Source: Luteimonas aestuarii (lineage in GTDB: Bacteria; Pseudomonadota; Gammaproteobacteria; Xanthomonadales; Xanthomonadaceae). Taken from it: a stretch of 64,000 bases of DNA. The notes beneath the pieces are model-generated. The model made no database searches and was not told the DNA's origin. It worked only from the letters and a program-made list of their open reading frames with translations. Position numbers and translations under genes: made by a program. This document shows positions 36,582-44,706 of the stretch, piece by piece (within the stretch, counting starts at the first letter, position 1; every line of letters starts with the position of its first letter). The stretch is taken from NCBI RefSeq assembly GCF_004357985.1, contig NZ_SMTF01000003.1, positions 401,380 to 465,379 on the forward strand, given 5' to 3'.

Positions 36582-38374
36582 GGATGCATTCCTTCGATAT
36601 CGAGTTCGAGTACGGTGCGATCGGGCACGACCAGGATGTCGGCGGTCGACATCGCCCTGGGCAGTTCCCAGCGATAGAAATAGCGGCACGCATCTAGCTT
36701 GCCGCGCAGGTAGCCCTCACGAACGCCGGCGCCGGCCTGCAGCGCGCGCTCGGCGGCCAATGCCTGCCGCAGCCACAACCAGGCGACGACGACATGGCCG
36801 AACATCGCCAGGTACTCGCTGGAATCGCACAGCATGGCCTTCGGGTCGCCGGCGCGTTGCAGCAATTGCCCGGTGACGTCGACGACGCGCGCGCAGGCAC
36901 GCTCGAGTTGCGAGGCCATGAGTTCGAACCCGGTCACGCCCTTCGCCTCCGCAACTGTCGCGGCGATGCGGTCGCAAAGCAGTTGCAACGCGCGGCCGTT
37001 GCCTGCGGACACCTTGCGGCCCAGCAGGTCCAGCCCCTGGATGCCATTGGTGCCCTCGTGGATCGGGTTGAGCCGGTTGTCGCGGTAGTACTGCTCGACC
37101 GGATAGTCACGGGTGTAGCCGTAACCGCCGAGCACCTGGATCGCGAGGCTGTTCGACTCAAGGCAGTACGCCGACGGCCACGCTTTCGCGATCGGCGTCA
37201 GCAAGTCGAGCAGCAGCGCAGCGTCGGCGCGCACCGTGTCGTCGTCCGCAACCTCGGCATCGTCGCAGAACGCCGCGCAATCCAGCGCCAATGCCAGTCC
37301 GCCCTCGGCGTAGCACTTCTGACGCAGCAGCAGGTGGCGCACGTCCGGGTGATCGGCAATCGGAACCATCGGCGTCGCCGGGTCCTTGCCGTCGACCGGT
37401 CGGCCCTGCAGGCGCGTCTTCGCGTAGTCGAGCGAATATCGGTAACCCGCGTAGGCCAGCGCGGCCGCGCTGAGACCCACGCCGATCCGCGCCTCGTTCA
37501 TCATGTGGAACATGTACTTCAGGCCGTGGTGCGGCTCGCCCACCAGCCAGCCACGGCACTCGCCCTTTTCACCGAAACCAAGGATGGTGCTGGTGATGCC
37601 GCGGTAGCCCATCTTGTGCAGCAGGCTGACCAGACGGACGTTGTTGTCTTCGCCAGGGCTGCCATCGTCGTTCACCCGGTAGCGCGGCACGATGAACAGC
37701 GAGATGCCGCGCACGCCGGCAGGAGCGCCCTTGATCTTGGCCAACACCAGGTGGACGATGTTCTCCGCCAGTTCGTGTTCGCCGCCGCTGATCCACTGCT
37801 TGGTGCCGGTCAGCGCGTAACTGCCGTCGTCGTTGGGCGTCGCGGTGGTGCGGATGTCGGCGAGCGAACTGCCCGCCTGCGGTTCGGACAATGCCATGGT
37901 CCCGAAGAAGCGCCCTTCGCGCATCGGCTTCAGGTAGCGCCGCTTCTGCTCGTCGCTTCCATGCGCCGCGAGCAGGTTGCCCGCCGCGGACGTCAGCGTC
38001 AGGAATGCCTGAGTGCTGATGTTGGACGCCTGGAACAATGCAGCGACCCCCATGGCTGCCGACCAGGGCAACTGCATGCCGCCCTCGTCCAGACCCTGCT
38101 GCACGCTCATGAATCCGGCGTCGACGTAGGCGCGACAGGCCTGCGCCACCTCCGGGGGCAACGCCACGCGCCCCTCCACCACCTCCGGCTCGCAAGCGTC
38201 CGAAACGCGATAGTGCGGCACGAAATAGCGCTCTGCGATGGCCGCTGCCGAATCCAGCACGCCGTCCACCGTCTCCCGGTCCAGGTGCGCGTAGCGGGGC
38301 ACCTGGAAGAACCTGTCGGCCCCGGCAACGTCATACAGCAGGAACCTGATCTCTTCGGTATCGAATGGTTTCAC
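36578..38374 (-). CDS. Acyl-CoA dehydrogenase (long, about 600-residue type)
   Basis: This FAD enzyme oxidises an acyl-CoA to the enoyl-CoA, passing electrons to ETF. Family features are the FAD segment FGTMALSEPQAGSSLADI (about 158), TGTKQWISGGEH (about 190), MLHKMGYRG-like region (LLHKMGYRGITST, about 248) and the C-terminal catalytic Glu in IHEGTNGIQGLDLLGRKV (about 450). The C-terminal extension of about 130 residues is typical of this subfamily. Two starts are possible: ATG 38404 or GTG 38374; the GTG has GGAGG five bases upstream and the usual KPFDTEEIRFLLYDV start, so I chose it. It is first gene of its operon; a TTTTGTCGACAAAA palindrome lies 45 bp upstream. Confidence 0.92.
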   Translation of the reverse strand: MKPFDTEEIRFLLYDVAGADRFFQVPRYAHLDRETVDGVLDSAAAIAERYFVPHYRVSDACEPEVVEGRVALPPEVAQACRAYVDAGFMSVQQGLDEGGMQLPWSAAMGVAALFQASNISTQAFLTLTSAAGNLLAAHGSDEQKRRYLKPMREGRFFGTMALSEPQAGSSLADIRTTATPNDDGSYALTGTKQWISGGEHELAENIVHLVLAKIKGAPAGVRGISLFIVPRYRVNDDGSPGEDNNVRLVSLLHKMGYRGITSTILGFGEKGECRGWLVGEPHHGLKYMFHMMNEARIGVGLSAAALAYAGYRYSLDYAKTRLQGRPVDGKDPATPMVPIADHPDVRHLLLRQKCYAEGGLALALDCAAFCDDAEVADDDTVRADAALLLDLLTPIAKAWPSAYCLESNSLAIQVLGGYGYTRDYPVEQYYRDNRLNPIHEGTNGIQGLDLLGRKVSAGNGRALQLLCDRIAATVAEAKGVTGFELMASQLERACARVVDVTGQLLQRAGDPKAMLCDSSEYLAMFGHVVVAWLWLRQALAAERALQAGAGVREGYLRGKLDACRYFYRWELPRAMSTADILVVPDRTVLELDIEGMHP

Positions 38375-38418
38375 CGAGGCCTCCCACAGCCGGACCAACC
38401 CCAATCATCCTGTCTCTA

Positions 38419-38432
38419 TTTTGTCGACAAAA
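38419..38432. promoter_or_regulatory. Operator-like palindrome TTTTGTCGACAAAA
   Basis: A perfect 14-bp palindrome with looser flanks (CTA..TAG) lies 45 bp upstream of the acyl-CoA dehydrogenase GTG, probably downstream of its transcription start. GntR/FCD regulators commonly bind (T)TGT-N2-ACA(A) palindromes, which this fits. Confidence 0.7.
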
Positions 38433-38499
38433 ATAGAGGCGCCTTTGGCCAGAACTATCCGCAAAACGGCTTGTTTGTGGATAGGACGGACTGGACTGG

Positions 38500-38528
38500 A
38501 TGGTATGATGCGGTTATGTTGACGTCAA
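38500..38528 (-). promoter_or_regulatory. Predicted promoter of the acyl-CoA dehydrogenase operon
   Basis: On the minus strand TTGACG (-35, 38528-38523) and TACCAT (-10, 38505-38500) are 17 bp apart. The CTGTCGACAA site (38531-38540) abuts the -35. The -10 is a weak match, so this is a prediction only. Confidence 0.4.
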
Positions 38529-38530
38529 TT

Positions 38531-38540
38531 CTGTCGACAA
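38531..38540. promoter_or_regulatory. Operator-like site CTGTCGACAA (region A)
   Basis: The core TGTCGACA is a perfect palindrome inside AATTCTGTCGACAATTT. The same 10-mer is found at 52257-52266 before the carboxyltransferase operon. It lies about 160 bp upstream of the GntR gene and next to the -35 of the opposite operon. Confidence 0.6.
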
Positions 38541-38697
38541 TTTGTGCCGATGATCGGGTTACCAGCCCCCCGCACCCTCCCCTTGTGCGCGAGCAGCAGG
38601 CATTGCGCCGCGACATTCATGGACAATGCGAAGGATTGGATTGGCCGACTTCCCCGCCCCCACCGGCCGCTTTCCCCGTGCAGCGAGGACGCCCGTC

Positions 38698-39507
38698 ATG
38701 ACGCCTACTCCCGGCAAGCCCAGCGAGACCGACGGTTCGCCGGACATGGCGCCGGTCGAGGACCGCGACCGCCTGGTCGAGAAGGTCGTGCGCCAGCTGA
38801 CGCGCGACATCATGGCGGGCATCTACGGGCCCGGCGACCGGATCAGGGAGCCGGAAGTCTCCGAACGACTGGGCATCAGCCGGGCGCCGGTGCGCGAAGC
38901 GCTGCGGAACCTGGAACACGAGGGCATGGTGGAAGTGATGCCATGGCGCGGCGCGCGGGTGATCAATCCATCACCGGACGAGATCGCGGACCTGTTCGAC
39001 CTGCTGGCGGCGGTAGAAGGGGTGGTCGCGCGGCTGGCGACCCGCCATGCCAGCGACGAGGATCTCGCCCGCTACGCAAAGAAGGTGCTCGAGGCTGCAG
39101 AGGTCGCACGCGAGCACAAACAGAAGGATTTCTTCGAAGTCATCCACGTCGCCTACCAGGCGGCGGAAGTGCTGGCAGCCAGTTGCGGCAGCGCGATGGC
39201 AGCCAACATGGTGCGCCGCATCGGCAAGCCTGCGTACTGGCTGCACCGTTTCCTGATGCCGGCGCCGCAACGCTGGATCCAGCAATCGCTGGCCCGACAG
39301 GCCGCGCTGCGCGATGCGCTGTTGGCGCGCGACGAGGACCGCAGCGAACGCGCCGCGCGCGCATTGGTCGGCCACACCCGGCGACTCGTGGTGTTGCGCG
39401 CACGGGAAGTCGAAGCCGCGCAGGGCATCCTGCATCGCGCTCCGGCATGGAACGTCGGCCGCATCGCCGCGAAGGAACCCGCACGCCGACGCACACGCAA
39501 GGACTGA
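38698..39507 (+). CDS. GntR/FCD-family transcriptional regulator of the catabolic locus
   Basis: This is a 269-residue repressor or activator. The frame is open from 38626, but the ATG at 38698 has GAGG upstream at good distance. An N-terminal GntR winged helix (about residues 20-85: LVEKVVRQLTRDIMAGIYGPGDRIREPEVSERLGISRAPVREALRNLE region) joins an all-helical FCD ligand domain (DLFDLLAAVEGVVARLA, FFEVIHVAYQAA, TRRLVVLRA). FCD domains bind organic acids or CoA-linked effectors. It heads a plus-strand operon with CoA transferase and thiolase. Sites TTGTCGACAA/CTGTCGACAA in both divergent control regions are its likely operators. Confidence 0.9.
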   Translation: MTPTPGKPSETDGSPDMAPVEDRDRLVEKVVRQLTRDIMAGIYGPGDRIREPEVSERLGISRAPVREALRNLEHEGMVEVMPWRGARVINPSPDEIADLFDLLAAVEGVVARLATRHASDEDLARYAKKVLEAAEVAREHKQKDFFEVIHVAYQAAEVLAASCGSAMAANMVRRIGKPAYWLHRFLMPAPQRWIQQSLARQAALRDALLARDEDRSERAARALVGHTRRLVVLRAREVEAAQGILHRAPAWNVGRIAAKEPARRRTRKD

Positions 39508-39598
39508 GCGTCGTCGCTCCCTCCGCGTGCGCGACGCGACCGGCGAACGCCGTATCGCATCGCGACGTCCGCGCATCCGCTCCGACGGAGGTTTCCCG

Positions 39599-40879
39599 AT
39601 GACCGATCCGCACTCCACCACGCGCGGCCCGTTGGCCGGCTACCGCGTGCTCGAGCTGTGCAGCACCATCGCCGGCCCCGCCTGCACACGGCTGTTCGCC
39701 GACTTCGGTGCCGAGGTCATCAAGGTCGAACCGCCACAGGGCGATCCAGCGCGCGCGCTCGGGTTCCGCGACGGCGACGTCTCGCTGACCGGCGTCGCGC
39801 TGATGCGCAACAAGCGCAGCACGATCATCGACATCAAGACGCCGGAAGGCGCGAAGCTGGTCCGCGAACTCGCCGCGACATGCGACATCGTGGTCGAGAA
39901 TTTCCGTCCCGGCACGCTGGAGCGCCTCGGGCTTGGCTACGAGGACCTCTCGCGCGACAACCCGGGCCTGGTGATGGTGCGCATCTCCGGCTACGGACAG
40001 ACCGGCCCCTACCGGCACAAAGGCGGCTATGGGGCGATTTGCGAGGCCTTCGGCGGCATCCGCCACCTGATCGGGGATCCCGACCGGCCACCGGCGCGTG
40101 TCGCGGTTCCCGTCACCGACTACGTCACTGCGGTCTACGCCGCGTTCGGCGCGATGATGGCCTTGCTCGAACGCGAGCGTAGCGGGCGGGGACAGGTCGT
40201 CGACGCGGCGCTGTACGAGGCTGCCTTCAGCATGATGGACAGCGCGGTGCCCACCTACGACAAACTCAAGCTGGTGCCATCGCGGCTCGGCACTCGGCTG
40301 CCGGCGATGGCGCCGAACAACCTCTATCCCGCCAGCGATGGCACCTACGTCCTGATCGCGGCCAACAGCCAGGCGGTCTATGAGCGGCTCGCATGCGCGA
40401 TCGAGCGCACGGACATCATCCAGGACCCGCGCTTCGCGACCATCCGCGCACGCTGGGACAACGTCGACGCACTCGACGCAATCATCGGCGACTGGGTCGG
40501 CGCACAAGACGCGAAAGACGTCGAGTCCGCACTCGAGGCCGCAGGCGTGCCCGTCTCGCGCGTCTATACGCTGCCGGACATCTTCGAGGACGCGCACTAC
40601 CGCGAACGCGACATGCTGCTCGACGTGCCGCACCCGGTGCTGGGCGATGTCGTGCTGCCCGGCATCGTGCCCAAGCTCTCGGCCACGCCCGGCGAGGTGC
40701 GATGGGCGGGCACCGAGGCAGGCAGCGACACGCGCGCGGTCCTGGCCGAGCTGCTCGCACTCGATGAGGGCGCGCTCGATGCGCTGGAGCGTTCAGGCGT
40801 CATCGCCACCGCCATTGCCGATGGACGGCCTTCGGACGGCCCCACACCTACCCCCACCGAAGAGGACCCCCGGCGATGA
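39599..40879 (+). CDS. CaiB/BaiF-type CoA transferase (family III)
   Basis: This 426-residue enzyme moves CoA between carboxylic acids, probably activating the pathway substrate or an intermediate. The ATG at 39599 has CGGAGG upstream; the frame before it belongs to the GntR gene in another frame. Family marks are [16 protein letters not shown] (start), [56 protein letters not shown] and the catalytic Asp in [11 protein letters not shown] (about 173). It overlaps the thiolase start by 4 bp. Donor and acceptor acids cannot be told from sequence. Confidence 0.92.
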   Translation: MTDPHSTTRGPLAGYRVLELCSTIAGPACTRLFADFGAEVIKVEPPQGDPARALGFRDGDVSLTGVALMRNKRSTIIDIKTPEGAKLVRELAATCDIVVENFRPGTLERLGLGYEDLSRDNPGLVMVRISGYGQTGPYRHKGGYGAICEAFGGIRHLIGDPDRPPARVAVPVTDYVTAVYAAFGAMMALLERERSGRGQVVDAALYEAAFSMMDSAVPTYDKLKLVPSRLGTRLPAMAPNNLYPASDGTYVLIAANSQAVYERLACAIERTDIIQDPRFATIRARWDNVDALDAIIGDWVGAQDAKDVESALEAAGVPVSRVYTLPDIFEDAHYRERDMLLDVPHPVLGDVVLPGIVPKLSATPGEVRWAGTEAGSDTRAVLAELLALDEGALDALERSGVIATAIADGRPSDGPTPTPTEEDPRR

Positions 40880-42057
40880 ACGAAGCCGTGATCGTTTCCA
40901 CCGCACGCACGCCCATCGGCCGCGCCTACCGCGGCGCATTCAACGACCTGCATGGCGCCGAACTCGCCGGACACGCGATTCGCGCCGCGGTCGCGCGCGC
41001 CGGGCTCGCGCCAGACGAAGTCGACGACGTGGTGCTGGGCTGCGCGCTGCAACAGGGTGCGACCGGCGGCAACATCGCGCGGCAGGCGGCGCTGGTCGCG
41101 GGGCTGTCGGTGCGCACGCCCGGCACCACCGTCGACAGGCAGTGCTGCTCGGGCCTGCAGGCGATCGTCAACGCCGCGAACGCGATCCGCTCCGGCGACG
41201 CCGACGTGATCGTATCCGGCGGCGTCGAATCGATCAGCCTCGTGCAGAACAACCACTACAACCAGCACCGGCTCGCGTCGGACGAATTGCTGGCGATCGC
41301 GCCGGCCGCGTACATGCCGATGCTGCAGACCGCCGAAGTGGTGGCGAAGCGCTACGGCGCGTCGCGCGAGGCACAGGACGCGTACGCATTGTCCAGCCAA
41401 CGACGCACCGCGGCGGCGCAGGCGGCCGGGCGCTTCGACGACGAAATCGTGCCGGTCACGGCGACGATGGTCGCGACCGACAAGGCCACGGGCGACACCA
41501 GCCGCCGCGAGGTGACGCTGTCGAAGGACGAAGGCAACCGCCCGGACACCACCGCGGAAGGTCTGGCCGGACTGAAGCCGGTGCTCGGGAATGGCGTGGT
41601 CACCGCCGGCAACGCCAGCCAGTTGTCCGACGGCGCATCGTCCTGCGTGGTCGCCTCGGCCGACTGGGCCGCGCGACGCGGGCTGGAACCGCTCGGCATC
41701 TTCCGCGGATTCGTCGCCGAGGGTTGCGAACCGGACGAGATGGGCATCGGCCCGGTGTTCGCGGTGCCAAAGCTGCTCGCCAGGCACGGGCTCGCGGTGG
41801 ACGACATCGGTCTGTGGGAACTCAACGAAGCGTTCGCGGTGCAGGTGCTCTACTGCCGCGACAAACTTGGCATTCCCGACGAACGACTCAACGTCGACGG
41901 CGGCGCGATCTCGATCGGGCATCCCTACGGCATGAGCGGCGCGCGCATGGTCGGGCACGCCTTGCTCGAAGGACGACGCCGCGGCGTGAAGCACGTGGTG
42001 GTCACGATGTGCATCGGTGGCGGCATGGGCGCGGCGGCGCTGTTCGAGGTCGCCTAG
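40876..42057 (+). CDS. Thiolase (acetyl-CoA acyltransferase)
   Basis: This 393-residue degradative thiolase cleaves 3-ketoacyl-CoA with CoA. The nucleophile is Cys in [11 protein letters not shown] (about 90-91), and the second active-site set is [11 protein letters not shown] (His, about 348) and [14 protein letters not shown] (Cys, about 378). It completes the beta-oxidation set with the dehydrogenase and hydratase genes transcribed the other way from 38.4 kb. It is coupled to the CoA transferase by an ATGA overlap. Its stop codon lies inside the stem of a terminator shared with the convergent esterase gene. Confidence 0.93.
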   Translation: MNEAVIVSTARTPIGRAYRGAFNDLHGAELAGHAIRAAVARAGLAPDEVDDVVLGCALQQGATGGNIARQAALVAGLSVRTPGTTVDRQCCSGLQAIVNAANAIRSGDADVIVSGGVESISLVQNNHYNQHRLASDELLAIAPAAYMPMLQTAEVVAKRYGASREAQDAYALSSQRRTAAAQAAGRFDDEIVPVTATMVATDKATGDTSRREVTLSKDEGNRPDTTAEGLAGLKPVLGNGVVTAGNASQLSDGASSCVVASADWAARRGLEPLGIFRGFVAEGCEPDEMGIGPVFAVPKLLARHGLAVDDIGLWELNEAFAVQVLYCRDKLGIPDERLNVDGGAISIGHPYGMSGARMVGHALLEGRRRGVKHVVVTMCIGGGMGAAALFEVA

Positions 42058-42083
42058 CAGGCTGTTTTTCGACAGCCTGCTAG
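42054..42083. terminator. Bidirectional hairpin terminator overlapping both stop codons
   Basis: Perfect 12-bp stems CTAGCAGGCTGT (42054-42065) and ACAGCCTGCTAG (42072-42083) enclose a TTTTCG loop. The left arm contains the thiolase TAG and the right arm contains the TAG of the minus-strand carboxylesterase. Convergent genes thus end in one shared hairpin. No long T-run follows on either side, so its efficiency is uncertain. Confidence 0.7.
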
Positions 42084-43588
42084 CGCCGCGCGTCCGGCGA
42101 GAAGAAGCGGTCGATCGCGTCGAGGATCGGCGCGCGCAAGCGCTGGACCTGGCGCGCTTCGTCGTCGGCGATGTCCATGGTGTTGTCGCGGCGGCGGCTA
42201 TACGCATCCCAGGGCGCGAACACGCAGTCGGGACGTCCATGTGTCGCGAACGCGACCCAGCAGTCGGCGACGTCGCGGGACATCCGCAGGTCGGCTTCGC
42301 TCATCTCCGACATCGATGCGCCACCGCCGCTGCGTCCGAGCACGTCGAACACGTACGGGATTTCGCTTCCGTGCCCCACGCCGGGTACCTGTCCACGCCG
42401 GCCGCTGCGCACGTAGCCGAACCGGTAGAGCCAGGCCGACGATTTGCGTGCCTGCATCGCGGCGATCCAGCGTGCAGGCGCGCCGAACACCAGGTCGCCG
42501 AACAGCAATTGCTGGCGCACGGCATCGTCCTGCGTCTCGTTTCGGTAGAGCTCGCGCACGGCCTTGCTGTCCGCGAGGCGGCGCCCCTGCTCGCCGGGAT
42601 CGAGCGCCTGCATCAGGCTGCCTTCCCAGGTATTGCTGCCGATCAGCAATGGCACGGATGCCTGCCGACCGTTGCGGAACACGTCGACAGGCTGCCGCAC
42701 CACCGACACGCCATCCACGAACGGGCCGAAGCCGAGCGAGCGATCGGCCGCGATCGCATCCACCAGACGCTCTGCGGGCACCGCGCGCAGCACGGATGCA
42801 TCGGCATCCGCCGGCATGTCGATCCTGTCGAGTCCCGCCTGTACGCGGCGCCGCATCGCGACCGCATCGGGCAGCATCGCCCAGCCGCCGCCCGATTGCA
42901 CGATGGCACCGGCGAACAGGCCTTCGGCCTCGGGACTGGCCATCAGCATCAGCACGGCGACGCCACCGGCACTCTCGCCGAACACGGTCACCCGCGCCGG
43001 ATCGCCGCCGAATGCGGCGATGTTCCGCTGCACCCAGTGCAACGCGGCCAGTTGGTCCATGAAGCCGAAGTTGCCGCCGGCGTCCTCGCCATCGAGCGCC
43101 GGATGCGAGAAGTAGCCGAGGTAACCGAGGCGATAGTTGAGCGTCACCACCACCACGCCGCGCCCGGCGAGCGATGCGCCCTCGTAGTACGGCAGCGAAC
43201 CGGCGCCGAAGCGATGCGCGCCACCATGGATCCACACCATCACCGGCAGCCGCTCGGCATCGGCGGGCGCCCAGACATTGAGGAACAGGCAGTCCTCGTC
43301 CTGCCGCGCAGGCGCGACACCGATCGCCTGCTGCGATGCCTGCGGACAGGCGGCACCGGCGACCGTGACATCGCGCAGCCCGTCCCAGCCGGTGGCGGGA
43401 GCCGGCGGTCGCCAACGCCGCTCGCCGGTCGGCGCTGCCGCATAGGGAATGCCGAGGAAGCGATCCACCCCTTCGCGACGTTCGCCTGCAAGCGGGCCCG
43501 CTTCGACCTGCACCCGGGGGCGCTCGCCATCGCCAAATGCGGGTAGCGACAACAGGCACAACAGGCAGAGCACGCCGATCCGGATCAT
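42080..43588 (-). CDS. Secreted type-B carboxylesterase
   Basis: This is a 502-residue exported serine esterase. The ATG at 43588 (overlapping the upstream stop as ATGA) begins a signal peptide (IGVLCLLCLLSLPAFGDG). Family motifs are FLGIPYAAAPTGERRW (about 43), EDCLFLNVWAP (about 97), WIHGGAHRFG (oxyanion, about 118), FGESAGGVAVL (nucleophile Ser, about 200) and SEIPYVFDV (His region GVGHGSEIPY, about 418). It probably hydrolyses an ester or amide of the substrate in the periplasm. It is the distal gene of the TonB-receptor operon. Confidence 0.92.
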   Translation of the reverse strand: MIRIGVLCLLCLLSLPAFGDGERPRVQVEAGPLAGERREGVDRFLGIPYAAAPTGERRWRPPAPATGWDGLRDVTVAGAACPQASQQAIGVAPARQDEDCLFLNVWAPADAERLPVMVWIHGGAHRFGAGSLPYYEGASLAGRGVVVVTLNYRLGYLGYFSHPALDGEDAGGNFGFMDQLAALHWVQRNIAAFGGDPARVTVFGESAGGVAVLMLMASPEAEGLFAGAIVQSGGGWAMLPDAVAMRRRVQAGLDRIDMPADADASVLRAVPAERLVDAIAADRSLGFGPFVDGVSVVRQPVDVFRNGRQASVPLLIGSNTWEGSLMQALDPGEQGRRLADSKAVRELYRNETQDDAVRQQLLFGDLVFGAPARWIAAMQARKSSAWLYRFGYVRSGRRGQVPGVGHGSEIPYVFDVLGRSGGGASMSEMSEADLRMSRDVADCWVAFATHGRPDCVFAPWDAYSRRRDNTMDIADDEARQVQRLRAPILDAIDRFFSPDARR

Positions 43589-44097
43589 GGTTGCACCTCG
43601 CAGAGGTCTCGTTCGCGGATCGCCTCGGCTGCCTCCCATTCCGCGGGTGTTGGCGCCAGCCTGCGCACCGCTGCGATGCCACGCTGCGAGCGTAACGCGA
43701 CCCGTCCGTCGCCCGCCATCGCATCACCATGCGTCAGCACCACCTCGACACCTCCTGGCGCGCCCGTGTCGTTCCACGTGCGCACATTGTCGCTGTTGGC
43801 TGTATACAACGACAGTGACCAGTAGCCGGCCGACGGATGCACGCGAACGCGGACATCGCCCCGCGAGAGGTCGAACACGCAGACCGAGTAGGCCAGGTCC
43901 GGCGACGGCCGCACGATGGCGCGCGACGCCGGCGACGCCCTGCGAGCGTGGATCCACTGGTGCAGCCGCTCGCCATCGCGTCCGAGCGTATCCATCGCCC
44001 CGCCCATCAACCGGTGCGGCATCGCGGACACCCACGCGAAGTGCGTGGCGACGCCGGTCGCCAGCGCCAGCATTGCGCAAGCCAGCATGCGCTTCAT
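43585..44097 (-). CDS. DUF1254-like small exported protein
   Basis: This 170-residue product starts at ATG 44097, overlapping the upstream stop (ATGA). The start is a signal peptide or anchor (LACAMLALATGVATHFAW). The core VRPSPDLAYSVCVFDLSRG and SAGYWSLSLYTANSDN resembles DUF1254 domains, which normally occur together with DUF1214 in one longer polypeptide; here a DUF1214-like protein is the gene before. Such proteins have no proven activity known to me. They recur in catabolic clusters and are presumed periplasmic. Confidence 0.68.
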   Translation of the reverse strand: MKRMLACAMLALATGVATHFAWVSAMPHRLMGGAMDTLGRDGERLHQWIHARRASPASRAIVRPSPDLAYSVCVFDLSRGDVRVRVHPSAGYWSLSLYTANSDNVRTWNDTGAPGGVEVVLTHGDAMAGDGRVALRSQRGIAAVRRLAPTPAEWEAAEAIRERDLCEVQP

Positions 44098-44705
44098 CGC
44101 TTCCCCTCCCCGGCGCACGATTCGCGTTCGATGCGTGGCAATGCGATGCGCAGAGGATCCGCGAGCAACGCGGCGTCGGGGCGATAGACGCGCAGCGCCA
44201 GCGTCGGCGCGCGGCTGCCCATGGTGGAGAGCCAGGGCCCGTTGCCTTCACGCGAAGGCGCGAGGCGGATTCGCCACGTACCATCACCACCGCGCGGCAA
44301 CCCCGCCGCGCCGAGCGAATGCGCATCGTCATCGTTGCGCGCGAGGAAACGGTCGTCCGCGTATACGGTAAGCGACCACCAGCGCCCCGGCAGGTCACCG
44401 CCGGCCAGCAGGTAGGCGCAATCCTCGCGCAGGCGATGGCCGGCGGCATCGCGGTCGGCGATGTAGTACGTCGCCTCGTCGCGGCTCAAGGCCAGCAGGC
44501 CGACACGCGCGATCCGCGCGCGGGTGTGCAGGTCGGCCGCTTCCGCGCCCGCGAGCCGGTCGATGGCCCATGATGGGTTTGTGGGCACGCGCTCGATCGC
44601 CGACTCGCCGGTGGCCCAGCGCGCACTGGCAAGGCCGCCCGCGATGCCGATGGCCACGGCGAGCGCCCAGGGCCACGCGTGCAGCCATCGCGGTGCGCCG
44701 GCCAC
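44094..44705 (-). CDS. DUF1214-like membrane-anchored protein
   Basis: This 203-residue product has a GTG start directly after the TonB receptor stop, suggesting coupling. One N-terminal membrane segment (PWALAVAIGIAGGLASARW, about 11-29) is followed by a domain with GRWWSLTVYADDRFLARN and GTWRIRLAPSREGNGPWL, typical of DUF1214. The next gene encodes the matching DUF1254 half. The two probably form a pair in the periplasm; no catalytic residues can be assigned. Confidence 0.68.
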   Translation of the reverse strand: MAGAPRWLHAWPWALAVAIGIAGGLASARWATGESAIERVPTNPSWAIDRLAGAEAADLHTRARIARVGLLALSRDEATYYIADRDAAGHRLREDCAYLLAGGDLPGRWWSLTVYADDRFLARNDDDAHSLGAAGLPRGGDGTWRIRLAPSREGNGPWLSTMGSRAPTLALRVYRPDAALLADPLRIALPRIERESCAGEGKR

Positions 44706-44706
44706 G

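Larger units (their letters stand above)
38375..38697. promoter_or_regulatory. Divergent control region A between acyl-CoA dehydrogenase and GntR genes
   Basis: About 320 bp without a gene. It contains TTGTCGACAA at 38421-38430, CTGTCGACAA at 38531-38540, the palindrome TTGACGTCAA at 38519-38528 and a plausible minus-strand promoter (38500-38528). The same pair of 10-mers recurs in the other divergent region at 51869-52391. A GntR repressor binding here would control both directions. Confidence 0.7.

Noticed and set aside
36794..38701. 635-codon plus-strand frame opposite the acyl-CoA dehydrogenase
   Set aside because: Shadow of a gene with full FAD and catalytic motifs on the minus strand.
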